Positions 33,374 to 42,250 are shown, counted from the stretch's first letter. The stretch: DNA of 45,155 bases from Affinirhizobium lemnae (GCF_022968395.1 NZ_JALJQZ010000031.1:1-45155), one strand, 5' to 3'. A program made the numbers and translations. The notes: generated from the sequence alone by a model not told the origin.

Positions 33374-34420
33374 ATGTCTTCGCCTTCCCATACGCCGCCG
33401 CGAACCGGGCAGCTCAAGCCGAAAACAGACTGGTCGTCCGTCGTGCTTGCGCCCGTCCACTTCATCATGGGATTGGCCGACCGACCGCTGCGCCTGCTGC
33501 AAAAGCGCGCCGGCATAGGTGGCATGGCCGCGTTCTTTCTCGCGCCGAACATGCTCATCTTCGGCGTCTTCGTTCTGCTGCCAATCATCATAAACCTCAT
33601 CTACTCGATGACCGGCGGCTCCGCACTGTTCCTGTCAGAGAGAAGTTTTGTCGGAACAGATCAATACGCAAAGCTTTTCGACTGCAAAAGCTATCTGGAT
33701 CCGATGTCCTGCCAGGAAGATGCGTTCTGGACGGCTGTCGGCAACACCTTCTGGTTTGTCGTTCTGCAAGTTACGCTGCTGATCCTGTTCTCGCTCATCA
33801 CAGCGCTGATCCTCAACCGGGAACTGATGGCACGTTCCTTCTGGCGTGCGGTGTTCTTCTTTCCGGTCCTTTTGTCGCCGGTGGTCGTCGGCCTGATCTG
33901 GAAATGGATCCTGCAACGGCAAGGGCTTCTGAATTTCGCCCTCTATCCCATGGGTTTCGAGCCCTATACCTGGTTGTCGGACCGTACCTTCGCATTTGCT
34001 GCGGCGGTTGGTGTTTCGATCTGGGCGCATATGGGCTTCTACACGCTGATCCTTCTCGCAGGGCTCCAGGCGATTCCGAAAGATCTCTACGAAGCTGCGG
34101 AAATGGATGGCACGAAACCAGCCCGCATCTTCTGGCGCATCACGCTGCCGCTCCTGATGCCGAACCTTCTGGTCGTCGTCGTGCTCGCACTCATTCGCGC
34201 CGTGCAGGTCTTTGACGAGGTCTTCGTTCTGACCGGTGGCGGCCCCGGCACCAGCACGCTGTTCCTGACGCAGTATATTTATGAAACCGGTTTCGTCTCG
34301 CAACCCCGCAATGCAGGCCTTGCCGCGGCAGCATCCATCCTCATGGGGCTTGTTCTGGTCGTGCTGACACTCGTGCAACTCGGCATTGGCCGCAAGAATG
34401 AAAACAAGGGGAAACGCTGA
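33374..34420 (+). CDS. ABC sugar transporter permease (MalF/UgpA type)
   Basis: 348-residue inner-membrane permease with a 60-residue cytoplasmic N-terminus, then six helices. The first is AFFLAPNMLIFGVFVLLPIIINLIYSM. The coupling loop that contacts the ATPase is EAAEMDGTKPARIFWRITLPLLMPN (the EAA motif, around residue 240). A GAGGAA sequence precedes the start. Stop and next start overlap as TGATG at 34418-34422, so both permeases are translated together. Confidence 0.93.
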   Translation: MSSPSHTPPRTGQLKPKTDWSSVVLAPVHFIMGLADRPLRLLQKRAGIGGMAAFFLAPNMLIFGVFVLLPIIINLIYSMTGGSALFLSERSFVGTDQYAKLFDCKSYLDPMSCQEDAFWTAVGNTFWFVVLQVTLLILFSLITALILNRELMARSFWRAVFFFPVLLSPVVVGLIWKWILQRQGLLNFALYPMGFEPYTWLSDRTFAFAAAVGVSIWAHMGFYTLILLAGLQAIPKDLYEAAEMDGTKPARIFWRITLPLLMPNLLVVVVLALIRAVQVFDEVFVLTGGGPGTSTLFLTQYIYETGFVSQPRNAGLAAAASILMGLVLVVLTLVQLGIGRKNENKGKR

Positions 34421-35472
34421 TGAGCGCCGCGATCCGCTTTCTTACGCGCCGCAAGGGTGGCAAGGGCTGGCACTGGACCGATATCGTGACCTGGGTCTGG
34501 TTGATCGGTGGCCTGTTCATCATGTTCGGGCCTGCCGTCTGGCTTGCCTTCTCCTCTTTCAAGACACCGCAAGGGCTTGCGGAATTTCCGCCCAGCATTC
34601 TCCCCTATGTCACCCAGCAGGTGAAGGTTGAAGGCTATGAAAAGCCGTTGATGCTTTACAATGCTAAGATGCCGGATGGCTCGACACGGGTTCTGGCAGA
34701 GGTGCGCCGGATCGGCATTGTCAGCCAGATGGTCGACCCGAAGGCACCGGGCGAAGTCATCAAGGTGAACATCGGTGATCGGCAGCCCGTGCGAGAAGTT
34801 TTCTTCGCCACAGAAAACTATACGCAGCCCTTCATGCAGTTCGATTTCTTCCGCTACCTGTGGAATTCTGTCTTCGTAACCGTGACGGCCACACTGATCA
34901 CCCTCATCGTCAATTCCATGGCTGCTTTCGCGCTCTCGAAATACGAGTTCAAAGGCCGAAATCTGGCTATGCTGACGATCCTTGCCACGCTGATGGTGCC
35001 GCTCTCGGTTATCCTCGTTCCGCTCTACTCGATCATCTCGACAGTCGGCCTCTTCAACAGCCTGTGGGGCGTCATCTTGCCCACCGTTGCAACGCCGACA
35101 GGCGTCTTCATCCTGCGACAGTATATGCTGACCATACCGGATGAACTGATCGATGCCGCCCGCATGGACAAGGCATCCGAGTGGCAGATCTACTGGCGCA
35201 TCATCGTGCCGCTGACAGCCCCCGCGCTTGCAGTTCTCGCCATCTTCTCCGTCGTCTGGCGTTGGAACGACTTCCTCTGGCCGCTCATCGTACTTTCAAG
35301 GCGCGAGCTTTACACGCTGCAGGTTGGTCTTAGCATCTATGCGGGAGAGCTGAATGTGCAGTGGCATTACATTCTCGCCATGACGGTTGTCACCATGATC
35401 CCTGTCGTCGTTGTCTTCATCTTCCTCCAGCGCTTCATTACCACCGGCATCGCCGGCTCCGGACTGAAATAG
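34420..35472 (+). CDS. ABC sugar transporter permease (MalG/UgpE type)
   Basis: 350-residue second permease, with the EAA-type loop DAARMDKASEWQIYWRIIVPLTAPALAVLAI near residues 245-275. Between the first helix (VWLIGGLFIMFGPAVWLAFSSF) and the second there is an unusually long insertion (about residues 50-140) including LAEVRRIGIVSQMVDPKAPGEVIKV, predicted outside the membrane and possibly contacting the binding protein; similar insertions occur in some oligosaccharide importers. Overlaps the first permease by one base in TGATG and lies 10 bp before the ATPase gene. Confidence 0.93.
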   Translation: MSAAIRFLTRRKGGKGWHWTDIVTWVWLIGGLFIMFGPAVWLAFSSFKTPQGLAEFPPSILPYVTQQVKVEGYEKPLMLYNAKMPDGSTRVLAEVRRIGIVSQMVDPKAPGEVIKVNIGDRQPVREVFFATENYTQPFMQFDFFRYLWNSVFVTVTATLITLIVNSMAAFALSKYEFKGRNLAMLTILATLMVPLSVILVPLYSIISTVGLFNSLWGVILPTVATPTGVFILRQYMLTIPDELIDAARMDKASEWQIYWRIIVPLTAPALAVLAIFSVVWRWNDFLWPLIVLSRRELYTLQVGLSIYAGELNVQWHYILAMTVVTMIPVVVVFIFLQRFITTGIAGSGLK

Positions 35473-35482
35473 GATTATCAAA

Positions 35483-36586
35483 ATGGGTAGCATCACTCTC
35501 ACGAACATCCAGAAGTCCTATGGCGCCGTGCATGTCCTCCACGACATCAACCTTGCGATCAACGAAGGTGAGTTCATCGTATTCGTTGGTCCATCCGGCT
35601 GCGGAAAGTCCACGCTTCTGCGCGTCATAGCCGGTCTGGAGAAAGTCACAGGTGGGGAGCTCTCCATCAATGGCGAACGCGTCAATGACGTTTCGGCCGC
35701 AGATCGTGGTCTCGCTATGGTATTCCAGTCCTATGCGCTCTATCCGCACATGACAGTGCGCCAGAACCTCGCTTTCGGTCTAGAAAATGCAGGCATGCCC
35801 AAGGCCGAGATCACACAACGTATCGGTGAAGCGGCCCGAATGCTGGAAATCGAGCAGTACATGGACCGCCGTCCGGGCCAGCTCTCAGGCGGGCAACGCC
35901 AGCGCGTTGCCATCGGTCGCGCCATTGTGCGTCGTCCCACGGCCTTCCTGCTCGACGAGCCTCTCTCCAACCTCGATGCGGAACTGCGCGTTTCGACCCG
36001 TGCCGAGATCGCAGCGCTTCATGCCCGCCTCAGATCGACGATGATCTATGTTACCCATGATCAGGTTGAAGCCATGACACTCGCAAACCGGATCGTGGTC
36101 ATGCGGGCGGGACGCATTGAGCAGGTTGGAACGCCGCTCGATCTCTATAATCAACCGGCAAACCGATTTGTCGCGGGCTTCATCGGTGCACCACATATGA
36201 ACTTCATTGAAGGCGCGCTGGAAAGCTCCAACGGCACCCATATGCTGCGCACAGCGCAAGGTGATGTGCTTCATCTTCCTCAGAGCGTTGCTCCCGGCGC
36301 ACCGATCACCGTCGGTCTTCGCCCGCAACACATCTCGCTGTCGAATGATCAATCGGGATTTGCGGCTCAGGTACAACTGGTCGAGGCCCTGGGCTCAGAA
36401 ACCGTCATTCACGCTTCCGCTTTCGGAACAAAACTGTTGGCCATCGTTCCGGGTCAACGACGCATTTCTACGGGCGATACGATCTATCTTTCCTACGCCA
36501 ATGCCCCCTTGCATCTTTTCGATCAGAGCGGCTTGCGGATCGCAACCGTTCAGACGGAAGATGGCCACTCCCCGACCTTCGTCTGA
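35483..36586 (+). CDS. ABC sugar transporter ATPase (MalK/UgpC type)
   Basis: 367-residue ATPase. Walker A FVGPSGCGKST (about 34-44), Q-loop VFQSYALYPHMTV, signature LSGGQRQRVAIGRAIVRRP, Walker B AFLLDEPLSNLDAELR, switch His in THDQVEAM, and C-terminal TOBE/OB regulatory domain with VGLRPQHISL. It energises the two preceding permeases and completes the importer. Long C-terminus (residues 240-367) fits MalK-type ATPases, which can serve several importers. Confidence 0.95.
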   Translation: MGSITLTNIQKSYGAVHVLHDINLAINEGEFIVFVGPSGCGKSTLLRVIAGLEKVTGGELSINGERVNDVSAADRGLAMVFQSYALYPHMTVRQNLAFGLENAGMPKAEITQRIGEAARMLEIEQYMDRRPGQLSGGQRQRVAIGRAIVRRPTAFLLDEPLSNLDAELRVSTRAEIAALHARLRSTMIYVTHDQVEAMTLANRIVVMRAGRIEQVGTPLDLYNQPANRFVAGFIGAPHMNFIEGALESSNGTHMLRTAQGDVLHLPQSVAPGAPITVGLRPQHISLSNDQSGFAAQVQLVEALGSETVIHASAFGTKLLAIVPGQRRISTGDTIYLSYANAPLHLFDQSGLRIATVQTEDGHSPTFV

Positions 36587-36661
36587 GACGCGAAAGCTTC
36601 GTTTGTCAGCCGACTGCTTCTCTGCATATTGTCTGCTTTAGCAATGCGAGGAGGAGACAGG

Positions 36662-37657
36662 ATGACAGATCGATTCAACGCCATGGTCATTGATCTGGTA
36701 GACGGAAAGCCGGTAGCCGGATTTCGCGAGATCACAACGGCTGACCTGCCGGATCACGACGTTCTGGTCGAGATTGCCTGTTCGACCGTCAATTACAAGG
36801 ACGGCCTGGCTATAACGAGCAAGGGGCGCATTGCGCGTCGCACGCCGCTCATTGCAGGGTTGGATCTGTCGGGTACGGTCGTTGAATCGCGCTCCCCCGT
36901 ATGGAAAGCGGGCGATAAGGTTATTGTGAACGGTTGGGGACTGAGCGAAACCGAATCCGGTGGCTATACGCGATACCAACGCCTGAAACCCGAATGGCTG
37001 ATGCCGCTTCCAGACGCCTTCAGCTTTGAAGAGACGATGGCCATCGGCACGGCTGGATACACTGCGGCACTCTGCGTCAATGTGCTCGAAGATTGGGGCA
37101 TGATCAGTCCCGGCCAAGGCGAGGTTCTGGTCACGGGGGCTGCGGGCGGTGTCGGTTCGGTCGCAATCAGCCTGCTCGCCGCCAAAGGTTACAGCGTCAC
37201 GGCTTCGACGGGCAGGCCGGAAACGCATGATTATCTGCGCTATCTCGGTGCGAGCAACATCATTGATCGCGCAACTCTGAGTGAAAAAGGTGGCGCGTTG
37301 CAAAAGGAACGCTGGACTGGCGCGGTCGATGCTGTCGGTTCTGTCACCCTGGCAAACATCCTCGCACAAACCGTTTACGGCGGAGCTGTCGCCGCCTGCG
37401 GTCTGGCTGGAGGTGCAGACCTTCCGGCAACCGTGATGCCGCATATTCTGCGGGCCGTCACCTTGATCGGTATCGATTCCGTGATGACAGCCATGCCAAA
37501 GCGTGCGCGAGCCTGGAAGACCTTGGCGGACCACCTTGATCGCACGCATCTAGCCAAAATGACAAGGATCGAGCCCATGTCGGCCCTGCCGCAATTGGCG
37601 CAGGATATCGTATCGGGACGCATCCAGGGCCGCGTCGTCGTAGATGTTAACCGCTAG
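36662..37657 (+). CDS. YhdH/AcuI-type quinone oxidoreductase-like (acrylyl-CoA reductase family) protein
   Basis: 331-residue MDR protein of the YhdH family, NADPH-dependent. Seen: IACSTVNYKDGLAITSKGRIARRTPLIAGLDLSGTVVE (no zinc-binding motifs), TAGYTAALCVNVLEDWG, VLVTGAAGGVGSVAISLLAAKGY (Rossmann AAGGVGSVA) and ASTGRPETHDYLRYLGASNIIDR. Family members reduce acryloyl-CoA or reactive enones. GAGGAGGAGACAGG precedes ATG 36662. It follows the ATPase gene by 75 bp on the same strand and may be part of the operon, possibly to remove reactive alpha,beta-unsaturated by-products of unsaturated-uronate breakdown; that link is inference. Confidence 0.87.
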   Translation: MTDRFNAMVIDLVDGKPVAGFREITTADLPDHDVLVEIACSTVNYKDGLAITSKGRIARRTPLIAGLDLSGTVVESRSPVWKAGDKVIVNGWGLSETESGGYTRYQRLKPEWLMPLPDAFSFEETMAIGTAGYTAALCVNVLEDWGMISPGQGEVLVTGAAGGVGSVAISLLAAKGYSVTASTGRPETHDYLRYLGASNIIDRATLSEKGGALQKERWTGAVDAVGSVTLANILAQTVYGGAVAACGLAGGADLPATVMPHILRAVTLIGIDSVMTAMPKRARAWKTLADHLDRTHLAKMTRIEPMSALPQLAQDIVSGRIQGRVVVDVNR

Positions 37658-37936
37658 ATCCGCAGTTCCAGACAGGCCTGTCGGAGGGTCCTGACCTTGT
37701 TCCATTCATGGTCTGACTCCTTTTTTCTTGGCGAAATGATAGCCTGGCGGGTGACTGCTAGCAATTAAATGAAAGACCCGATTTCATCTAATCAAAGGCT
37801 CCAATCATTCTGAATTTTTGTTCTTGGCAAACGCCGACATTCTGAATGACCACTCTGGTCACGTTGTGCGCCAGTCTTCTGTCAACAGATCCTGGTCGGA
37901 GAGATGGCGTACAAAGCGCATGCGATCAGGTTGTGT
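37658..37936. other. Intergenic region with inverted repeats
   Basis: About 280 bp without a gene. It contains the palindrome GACAGGCCTGTC (37671-37682) just after the reductase stop and the inverted repeat TGACCA-CTC-TGGTCA (37847-37861) downstream of the small minus-strand gene. Either could be a terminator stem or a protein site; no T-tract is adjacent to support an intrinsic terminator. Confidence 0.5.
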
Positions 37937-38101
37937 TTATCTCTTTTCCTGGCGCGTCCCGCGAACTTCTTCAGCTTGAGGTTCACTGGCATTTTCACGT
38001 TTGTGAGCATCATTCCCGGCAGAGATCACACCATGATCCTCTTGCTTCGTCTTTTGTTCATTCGCCGCGTTGTGAGCAGCAGGTGAAGAAGACTTGTCCA
38101 T
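37937..38101 (-). CDS. Small hydrophilic protein under a sigma EcfG-type promoter
   Basis: A 54-codon gene from ATG 38101 to TAA 37937. The product is almost entirely polar and probably disordered: it starts MDKSSSPAAHNAANEQ, contains HKRENASEPQAEE and ends RQEKR, with no hydrophobic segment and no Cys or Trp. Support for a real gene: GGAGGTGAG seven bases upstream of the ATG, and GGAAC-N17-CGTT in the proper place before it, the consensus of the alphaproteobacterial general-stress sigma factor EcfG. Similar tiny hydrophilic proteins are typical of that regulon. No family recognised. Confidence 0.65.
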   Translation of the reverse strand: MDKSSSPAAHNAANEQKTKQEDHGVISAGNDAHKRENASEPQAEEVRGTRQEKR

Positions 38102-38129
38102 GTCTCACCTCCATTGATCTTGCCCCACT

Positions 38130-38155
38130 AACGGACCAGCCCGCTGGATTGTTCC
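38130..38155 (-). promoter_or_regulatory. Sigma EcfG-type promoter
   Basis: On the minus strand, GGAAC (38155-38151) is followed after exactly 17 bases by CGTT (38133-38130). Both elements match the consensus exactly and transcription would start near 38122, leaving a 20-base leader with a GGAGGT ribosome site before the ATG at 38101. Confidence 0.7.
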
Positions 38156-38475
38156 AGAAGAGCGAAATGCGTTGCTACTCAGAATTTCTTAACTGTACGG
38201 GCGGGCTCGAGCTAGGCAAACCCACTCAAAAAAATCGACTCCCAACATTGATTTGAAATTCTCTGCAGGCAAGTGCCAGCAGCCAAGGTCTCGGGTGCCG
38301 CTACAGTTAAGGCCAGTAAGCGAGCGATCGCCGCCCGAACCTGCATGTGCTCTGATCCTTGTCCCATTGCGTGTCAGGCAAACTGGCCCAATCCCTGAAT
38401 GGTCGCAATGATGGCCGGATCGGAGACGCTATTGGAGCGATGTATGGTCAACAAATCATTTATAGATTTGCGACC
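38156..38475. other. Intergenic region between small stress gene and SMP-30 gene
   Basis: About 320 bp. A 51-codon minus-strand frame (about 38214-38369, starting MGQGSEHMQVRAAIARLLAL) is open but has no good ribosome site and no recognisable homology, so I do not call it a gene. Otherwise nothing recognised. Confidence 0.4.
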
Positions 38476-39366
38476 TCACAGCACCCCGCGCCTGTTCAGC
38501 GCAACAGAATAGACGCTGGTCGAAGCCGTAATGAACAGCACATGCCTGTGCCTGCCACCGAAGCAGACATTCGAGACAACCTGCGGAATCTTGATCTTTC
38601 CGAGCAACCGGCCTTCAGGCGAAAGGCAGTGAACCCCGTCCGCCGCCGAAGACCAGATATTGCCGTCCGTATCCAGCCGAAAACCGTCGGCACAACCGGG
38701 CTTGATGCTGTGCAGCACCTCACCGCCAGAAAGTGACCAGTTCTCCCCCACATCGAAGGCGCGAATGTGTTGCGCGTCACCGGAATGCATGCGGCCGGTA
38801 TCTGCCACATAGAGCCGCTTCTCATCCGGACTGAAGGCGAGCCCGTTTGGGCAGTTGAAGTCTGTCAGAACCGCCTTGATCTCACCGTTGGGATCGATGC
38901 GATAGACATGGCAGGGCAGTTCCTGCTCCGACTTTTCACCCTCGTAGTCCATCGCAATCCCGTAATGCGGATCGGTGAACCAGACAGCACCATCGGACGC
39001 GACCATGATATCATTGGGAGAGTTCAGCCGCTTGCCCTGATAACTGTCCGCCAACACGGTGATCGATCCGTCACGCTCGGTTCGGGTCACCCGTCGCGTC
39101 AGGTGCTCGCAGGTTATCAGGCGCCCCTCCCGGTCTCGTGTATTGCCGTTCGAATAGTTGGAAGGAGCGCGGAACACCGATGTTCCGACGCCCGGTATCC
39201 AGCGCATCATCCGGTTGTTGGGTATATCGGAAAACAGCAGGCAGTTCAGGTCTCCAAACCACACCGGTCCCTCCACCCAGTCGAAGCCGGTCGCGATCTC
39301 CTTTACCGGCGCATTCCCCAGCACGAAGCGCGAAAATACCGGTTCGACGACCTCGAAAAACGACAT
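38476..39366 (-). CDS. SMP-30/gluconolactonase-type lactonase
   Basis: 296-residue six-bladed beta-propeller lactonase, metal dependent; predicted to open a sugar-acid lactone (gluconolactone or similar). Seen: FDWVEGPVWFGDLNCLLFSD (metal Glu), RLNSPNDIMVASDGAVWFTDP (metal Asn), CPNGLAFSPDEKRLYVADTG (metal Asn/Asp) and the last blade GCADGFRLDTDGNIWSS. Last gene of the minus-strand idnD group; the gene before it (idnD) lies 35 bp away. It feeds aldonic acids to the dehydrogenases around it. Confidence 0.9.
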   Translation of the reverse strand: MSFFEVVEPVFSRFVLGNAPVKEIATGFDWVEGPVWFGDLNCLLFSDIPNNRMMRWIPGVGTSVFRAPSNYSNGNTRDREGRLITCEHLTRRVTRTERDGSITVLADSYQGKRLNSPNDIMVASDGAVWFTDPHYGIAMDYEGEKSEQELPCHVYRIDPNGEIKAVLTDFNCPNGLAFSPDEKRLYVADTGRMHSGDAQHIRAFDVGENWSLSGGEVLHSIKPGCADGFRLDTDGNIWSSAADGVHCLSPEGRLLGKIKIPQVVSNVCFGGRHRHVLFITASTSVYSVALNRRGVL

Positions 39367-39401
39367 GCACTCACCCTCCCAACCCTTCTATCAGACCTCG
39401 A

Positions 39402-40433
39402 TCAAGAGAATCGGATCTGTGCCTTCATGGCTTTGCTTCTATCCGAGGCGATCTCAAATGCCGAGACCGCATCGTCAAGCGCGACCGTATGGGTGATCAG
39501 CGGCTTCACGTCGATAAGGCCCTTCTGCATCAGCCCGACACCCACCGCAAATTCCTCGTGGAAACGGAAGGAGCCGCGCAGCTCCAGTTCCTTTGCGGTA
39601 ATAGCCATCATCGGCAGGCTCATGTCGCCGCCAAGGCCAAGCTGAACAATGACGCCACGCGGACGAAGAGCCGCGATGCCACCCGCCAGTGCAACAGCCG
39701 CTCCCGAGCACTCGTAGAGTACATCGAACGTGCCCTTGTCGGCGGAATAGGCGATGAGCGCCTCCGGCTCATCCTTTGTGTTGATGGTCCGGTCGGCACC
39801 GGCGGCTTTTGCCATTTGAAGCGTGAAATCGGAAAGATCCGCCGCCACGATTTCCGCTGCACCTGCACGTCTGGCCGCAAGAATGGAGAGCAGGCCAATC
39901 GGGCCACAGCCCGTGACAAGCACCCGCTTACCCAGCATTTCGCCCGCCCGCCGCGTTGCATGCAGCGTGACCGCCAGAGGCTCGGCCATCGCGGCTTCGC
40001 CCGCGGACAGCCCGTCAGCGGGAACGCACTGAATGGCATCTGCCACCAGACTCTCGCGGAAAGCACCCTGAATATGCGGGAAAGGCATGGCGCTGCCGTA
40101 GAACCGCATGTTCAGGCACTGGTTATGCAGCCCCTGCTGACAGTAGCGGCAGGTGCGGCATGGCCGCGACGGCGAAACAGCCACCAGTTGGCCGATCTCA
40201 AGACCGGTCACGCCCTCACCCAGTTCCTCGACATAGGCGGAAACTTCATGGCCAAGGATCATCGGTTCCTTCAGGCGAACCGTGCCGAACCCACCGTGAT
40301 TATAATAGTGAAGGTCGCTGCCACAGACGCCGCCGGTCGCCAGCCGCAGTTTGACCTCACCTCGACCGGGCGCTGCAGATGGGTGTTCTTCAATGCGCAG
40401 ATCCTTCGCCGCGTGTGCAACAATTGCTCTCAT
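39402..40433 (-). CDS. idnD: L-idonate 5-dehydrogenase (zinc MDR)
   Basis: 343-residue zinc dehydrogenase close to E. coli IdnD, oxidising L-idonate to 5-ketogluconate with NAD(P)+. Seen: GGVCGSDLHYYNHGGFG (catalytic Cys), MILGHEVSAYVEELG (GHE), structural zinc cysteines CRTCRYCQQGLHNQC, FYGSAMPFPHIQGAFRE, VTGCGPIGLLSILAARRAGA and ELRGSFRFHEEF, all shared with IdnD. L-sorbitol or threonine dehydrogenase would be alternatives. It lies 13 bp after the 2-ketoacid reductase stop. Pairs functionally with the gluconate 5-dehydrogenase on the other strand. Confidence 0.88.
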   Translation of the reverse strand: MRAIVAHAAKDLRIEEHPSAAPGRGEVKLRLATGGVCGSDLHYYNHGGFGTVRLKEPMILGHEVSAYVEELGEGVTGLEIGQLVAVSPSRPCRTCRYCQQGLHNQCLNMRFYGSAMPFPHIQGAFRESLVADAIQCVPADGLSAGEAAMAEPLAVTLHATRRAGEMLGKRVLVTGCGPIGLLSILAARRAGAAEIVAADLSDFTLQMAKAAGADRTINTKDEPEALIAYSADKGTFDVLYECSGAAVALAGGIAALRPRGVIVQLGLGGDMSLPMMAITAKELELRGSFRFHEEFAVGVGLMQKGLIDVKPLITHTVALDDAVSAFEIASDRSKAMKAQIRFS

Positions 40434-40445
40434 GGTTCTGTCTCC

Positions 40446-41393
40446 TCAAATCACCGGCGTCAGCAGGGCGCGTCCATCAAAATGCGCCATCAGGTTATCG
40501 CGAACCAGCTGGCCCATGGCCTTGCGGGTTTCCACCGTTCCAGATGCGTGATGCGGCTGCAACAGAACATTATCGAGTGCCAAGAACCGCGGGTTCAGCT
40601 TCGGCTCGCCCTCAAAAACATCCAGCGCCGCCGAGCCGAGTTGCCTGTTTTCCAATGCCTCCAGAAGCGCCTCTTCATCAATATTCGAGGCACGCGAAAT
40701 ATTGATCAGCATGCCTTCCGGTCCAAGAGCCTCAATAACAGCGCGGCCCACAATGTGCCGTGTCTCGGCAGATGCCGCCAAAGTGACGAACAGGAAATCG
40801 GATCGCCGCGCCAGTTCAACCGGATCGCTCACAAACTCCATGCCTTCTGCGTATGACTTGGCAGATACATCGCTATAGGCAATATCCATATCGAAGCCCT
40901 TGAGACGCTTGGCCACCTCAAAACCGATACGGCCAAGGCCCAGAACACCCGCCTTGCGGCCCCAGACACGGCGCTTAAGCGGATAGAGGCCCTTGGCGGC
41001 CCAACTTCCATCCTTCACCCAGGTTTCCGCGCCGATGATGCCGCGCGATTGTACCAGCATCATGGCAATGCCCAGATCAGCCACGTCATTGGTCAGCACA
41101 TCCGGCGTGTTGGTAACGCGGATACCGCGCTCACGGCAGACCGCGAGATCCACGGCATCATAGCCCACACCATAGACGGAGATGACTTCGAGGTTCGGGC
41201 AAGCCTCGATCATGATCCTGTTGGCGCCCAGTTCTCCACGAGTCGCAATGCCGCGAACCTGCGGACCGACCTGTGAAAGAAATGCCTGCTTATCCTCGGC
41301 CTCAAAATAGCGGTGCACCTGAAAAGCCTCATTCAAAGGCTCCTCGTCCCATTGCGGATAGGGTCCAACCTGCAGGATGTGCGGTTTCGCCAT
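40446..41393 (-). CDS. D-isomer 2-hydroxyacid dehydrogenase, 2-ketogluconate/hydroxypyruvate reductase type
   Basis: 315-residue NAD(P)H-dependent reductase. Seen: TRGELGANRIMIEACPNLEVISVYGVGYDAVDL, Rossmann GVLGLGRIGFEVAKRL, NISRASNIDEEALLEAL, LDVFEGEPKLN and LQPHHASGT with catalytic Arg, Glu and His in order. In context of idonate and gluconate genes it probably reduces 2-ketogluconate or 2,5-diketogluconate-type acids. Two start codons are close together: ATG 41402 sits immediately after GGAGGA and is too near it, while ATG 41393 has proper spacing and gives MAKPHILQVG, so I choose the latter. First gene of the minus arm, divergent from the SDR gene over the palindromic operator. Confidence 0.85.
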   Translation of the reverse strand: MAKPHILQVGPYPQWDEEPLNEAFQVHRYFEAEDKQAFLSQVGPQVRGIATRGELGANRIMIEACPNLEVISVYGVGYDAVDLAVCRERGIRVTNTPDVLTNDVADLGIAMMLVQSRGIIGAETWVKDGSWAAKGLYPLKRRVWGRKAGVLGLGRIGFEVAKRLKGFDMDIAYSDVSAKSYAEGMEFVSDPVELARRSDFLFVTLAASAETRHIVGRAVIEALGPEGMLINISRASNIDEEALLEALENRQLGSAALDVFEGEPKLNPRFLALDNVLLQPHHASGTVETRKAMGQLVRDNLMAHFDGRALLTPVI

Positions 41394-41430
41394 TGCTAAC
41401 ATTCCTCCACGAAAATCGTCTTGACACTTG

Positions 41431-41446
41431 ATGTTATCGATAACAT
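41431..41446. promoter_or_regulatory. LacI/GntR-type operator in the divergent idn promoter
   Basis: A perfect 16-bp palindrome, ATGTTATCGATAACAT, lies between the divergent starts at 41393 and 41492, just downstream of a TTGACA-like hexamer at 41421. It resembles the enterobacterial GntR/IdnR operator pattern (ATGTTA...TAACAT). A 14/16 match is present before the LacI gene at 44064. Confidence 0.85.
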
Positions 41447-41491
41447 AAACGCACAAGATGACGGTTGTCGAGATGCAAGAGGGAGGAAAAC

Positions 41492-42250
41492 ATGTCGCTT
41501 GCACTTTTTGATCTGAAGGGCCGTCGGGCGCTTGTCACGGGTTCGTCGCAGGGAATTGGCTTTGCCCTGGCTAAGGGAATGGCAGATGCGGGAGCTGATC
41601 TCGTGTTGAATGGCCGCGATCCCGCAAAGCTTGCCGAAGCCGCAAAACAGTTTTCAAAGCCGGTCCAGGTTCTGAACTTCGACGTTACGGACCACGGCGC
41701 AGCGCGCGAGGCAATCGATCGTTTCGAGGCTGAACATGGTGCCATCGATGTGCTCGTCAACAATGCGGGCATGCAGCATCGCGGTCCTTTGGAAGACTTC
41801 CCGGAAGACGCTTTCGAGCGGCTGCTGAAAACAAATATCTCCAGCGTTTTCCATGTTGGCCAAGCCGTTGCGCGCCACATGATCAAGCGCGGCCGTGGCA
41901 AGATCATCAACATTGCCAGTGTGCAGACGGCGCTGGCCCGCCCCTCCATCGCGCCTTACACTGCCACCAAGGGTGCCGTGGGCAACCTGACAAAGGGCAT
42001 GGCGACGGACTGGGCGAAGTATGGCCTGCAATGCAATGCCATTGCACCCGGCTATTTCGATACCCCGCTGAACGCAGCGCTGGTCAGCGATCCGGCCTTC
42101 ACGTCCTGGCTGGAAAAGCGCACCCCTGCCGGACGCTGGGGCAAAGTAGAAGAACTGGTCGGCGCCTGCATCTTCCTGGCATCCGACGCCTCCACCTTCG
42201 TCAATGGTCACATCCTCTATGTGGATGGCGGAATCACGGTGTCGCTCTGA
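41492..42250 (+). CDS. Gluconate 5-dehydrogenase (SDR family)
   Basis: 252-residue short-chain dehydrogenase closest to IdnO/Gno, which interconverts 5-ketogluconate and gluconate. Seen: ALVTGSSQGIGFALAKGMADAGA (cofactor), NNAGMQHRGPLEDFP (as in IdnO), IINIASVQTALARPSIAPYTATKGAVGNL with catalytic Ser, Tyr and Lys, APGYFDTPLNAALVSDPAFTSWLEKRTPAGRWG and FVNGHILYVDGGITV. A KduD role (2-deoxygluconate dehydrogenase) cannot be excluded, as uronate genes lie in this window and no other kduD is seen. GGGAGGAAAA precedes the start. Its stop overlaps the gluconokinase start by one base (TGATG). Confidence 0.88.
   Translation: MSLALFDLKGRRALVTGSSQGIGFALAKGMADAGADLVLNGRDPAKLAEAAKQFSKPVQVLNFDVTDHGAAREAIDRFEAEHGAIDVLVNNAGMQHRGPLEDFPEDAFERLLKTNISSVFHVGQAVARHMIKRGRGKIINIASVQTALARPSIAPYTATKGAVGNLTKGMATDWAKYGLQCNAIAPGYFDTPLNAALVSDPAFTSWLEKRTPAGRWGKVEELVGACIFLASDASTFVNGHILYVDGGITVSL

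Noticed and set aside
37846..38256. 136-codon + strand frame in the intergenic region
   Set aside because: No ribosome site, composition unlike neighbours and it runs antisense to a small gene with much better start and promoter signals.
38214..38369. 51-codon minus-strand frame beginning MGQGSEHMQV
   Set aside because: No Shine-Dalgarno sequence and no recognisable homology.
39138..40856. 572-codon + strand open frame
   Set aside because: It is antisense to the SMP-30, idnD and ketoacid reductase genes, which have full family motifs; long antisense frames are common in GC-rich DNA.
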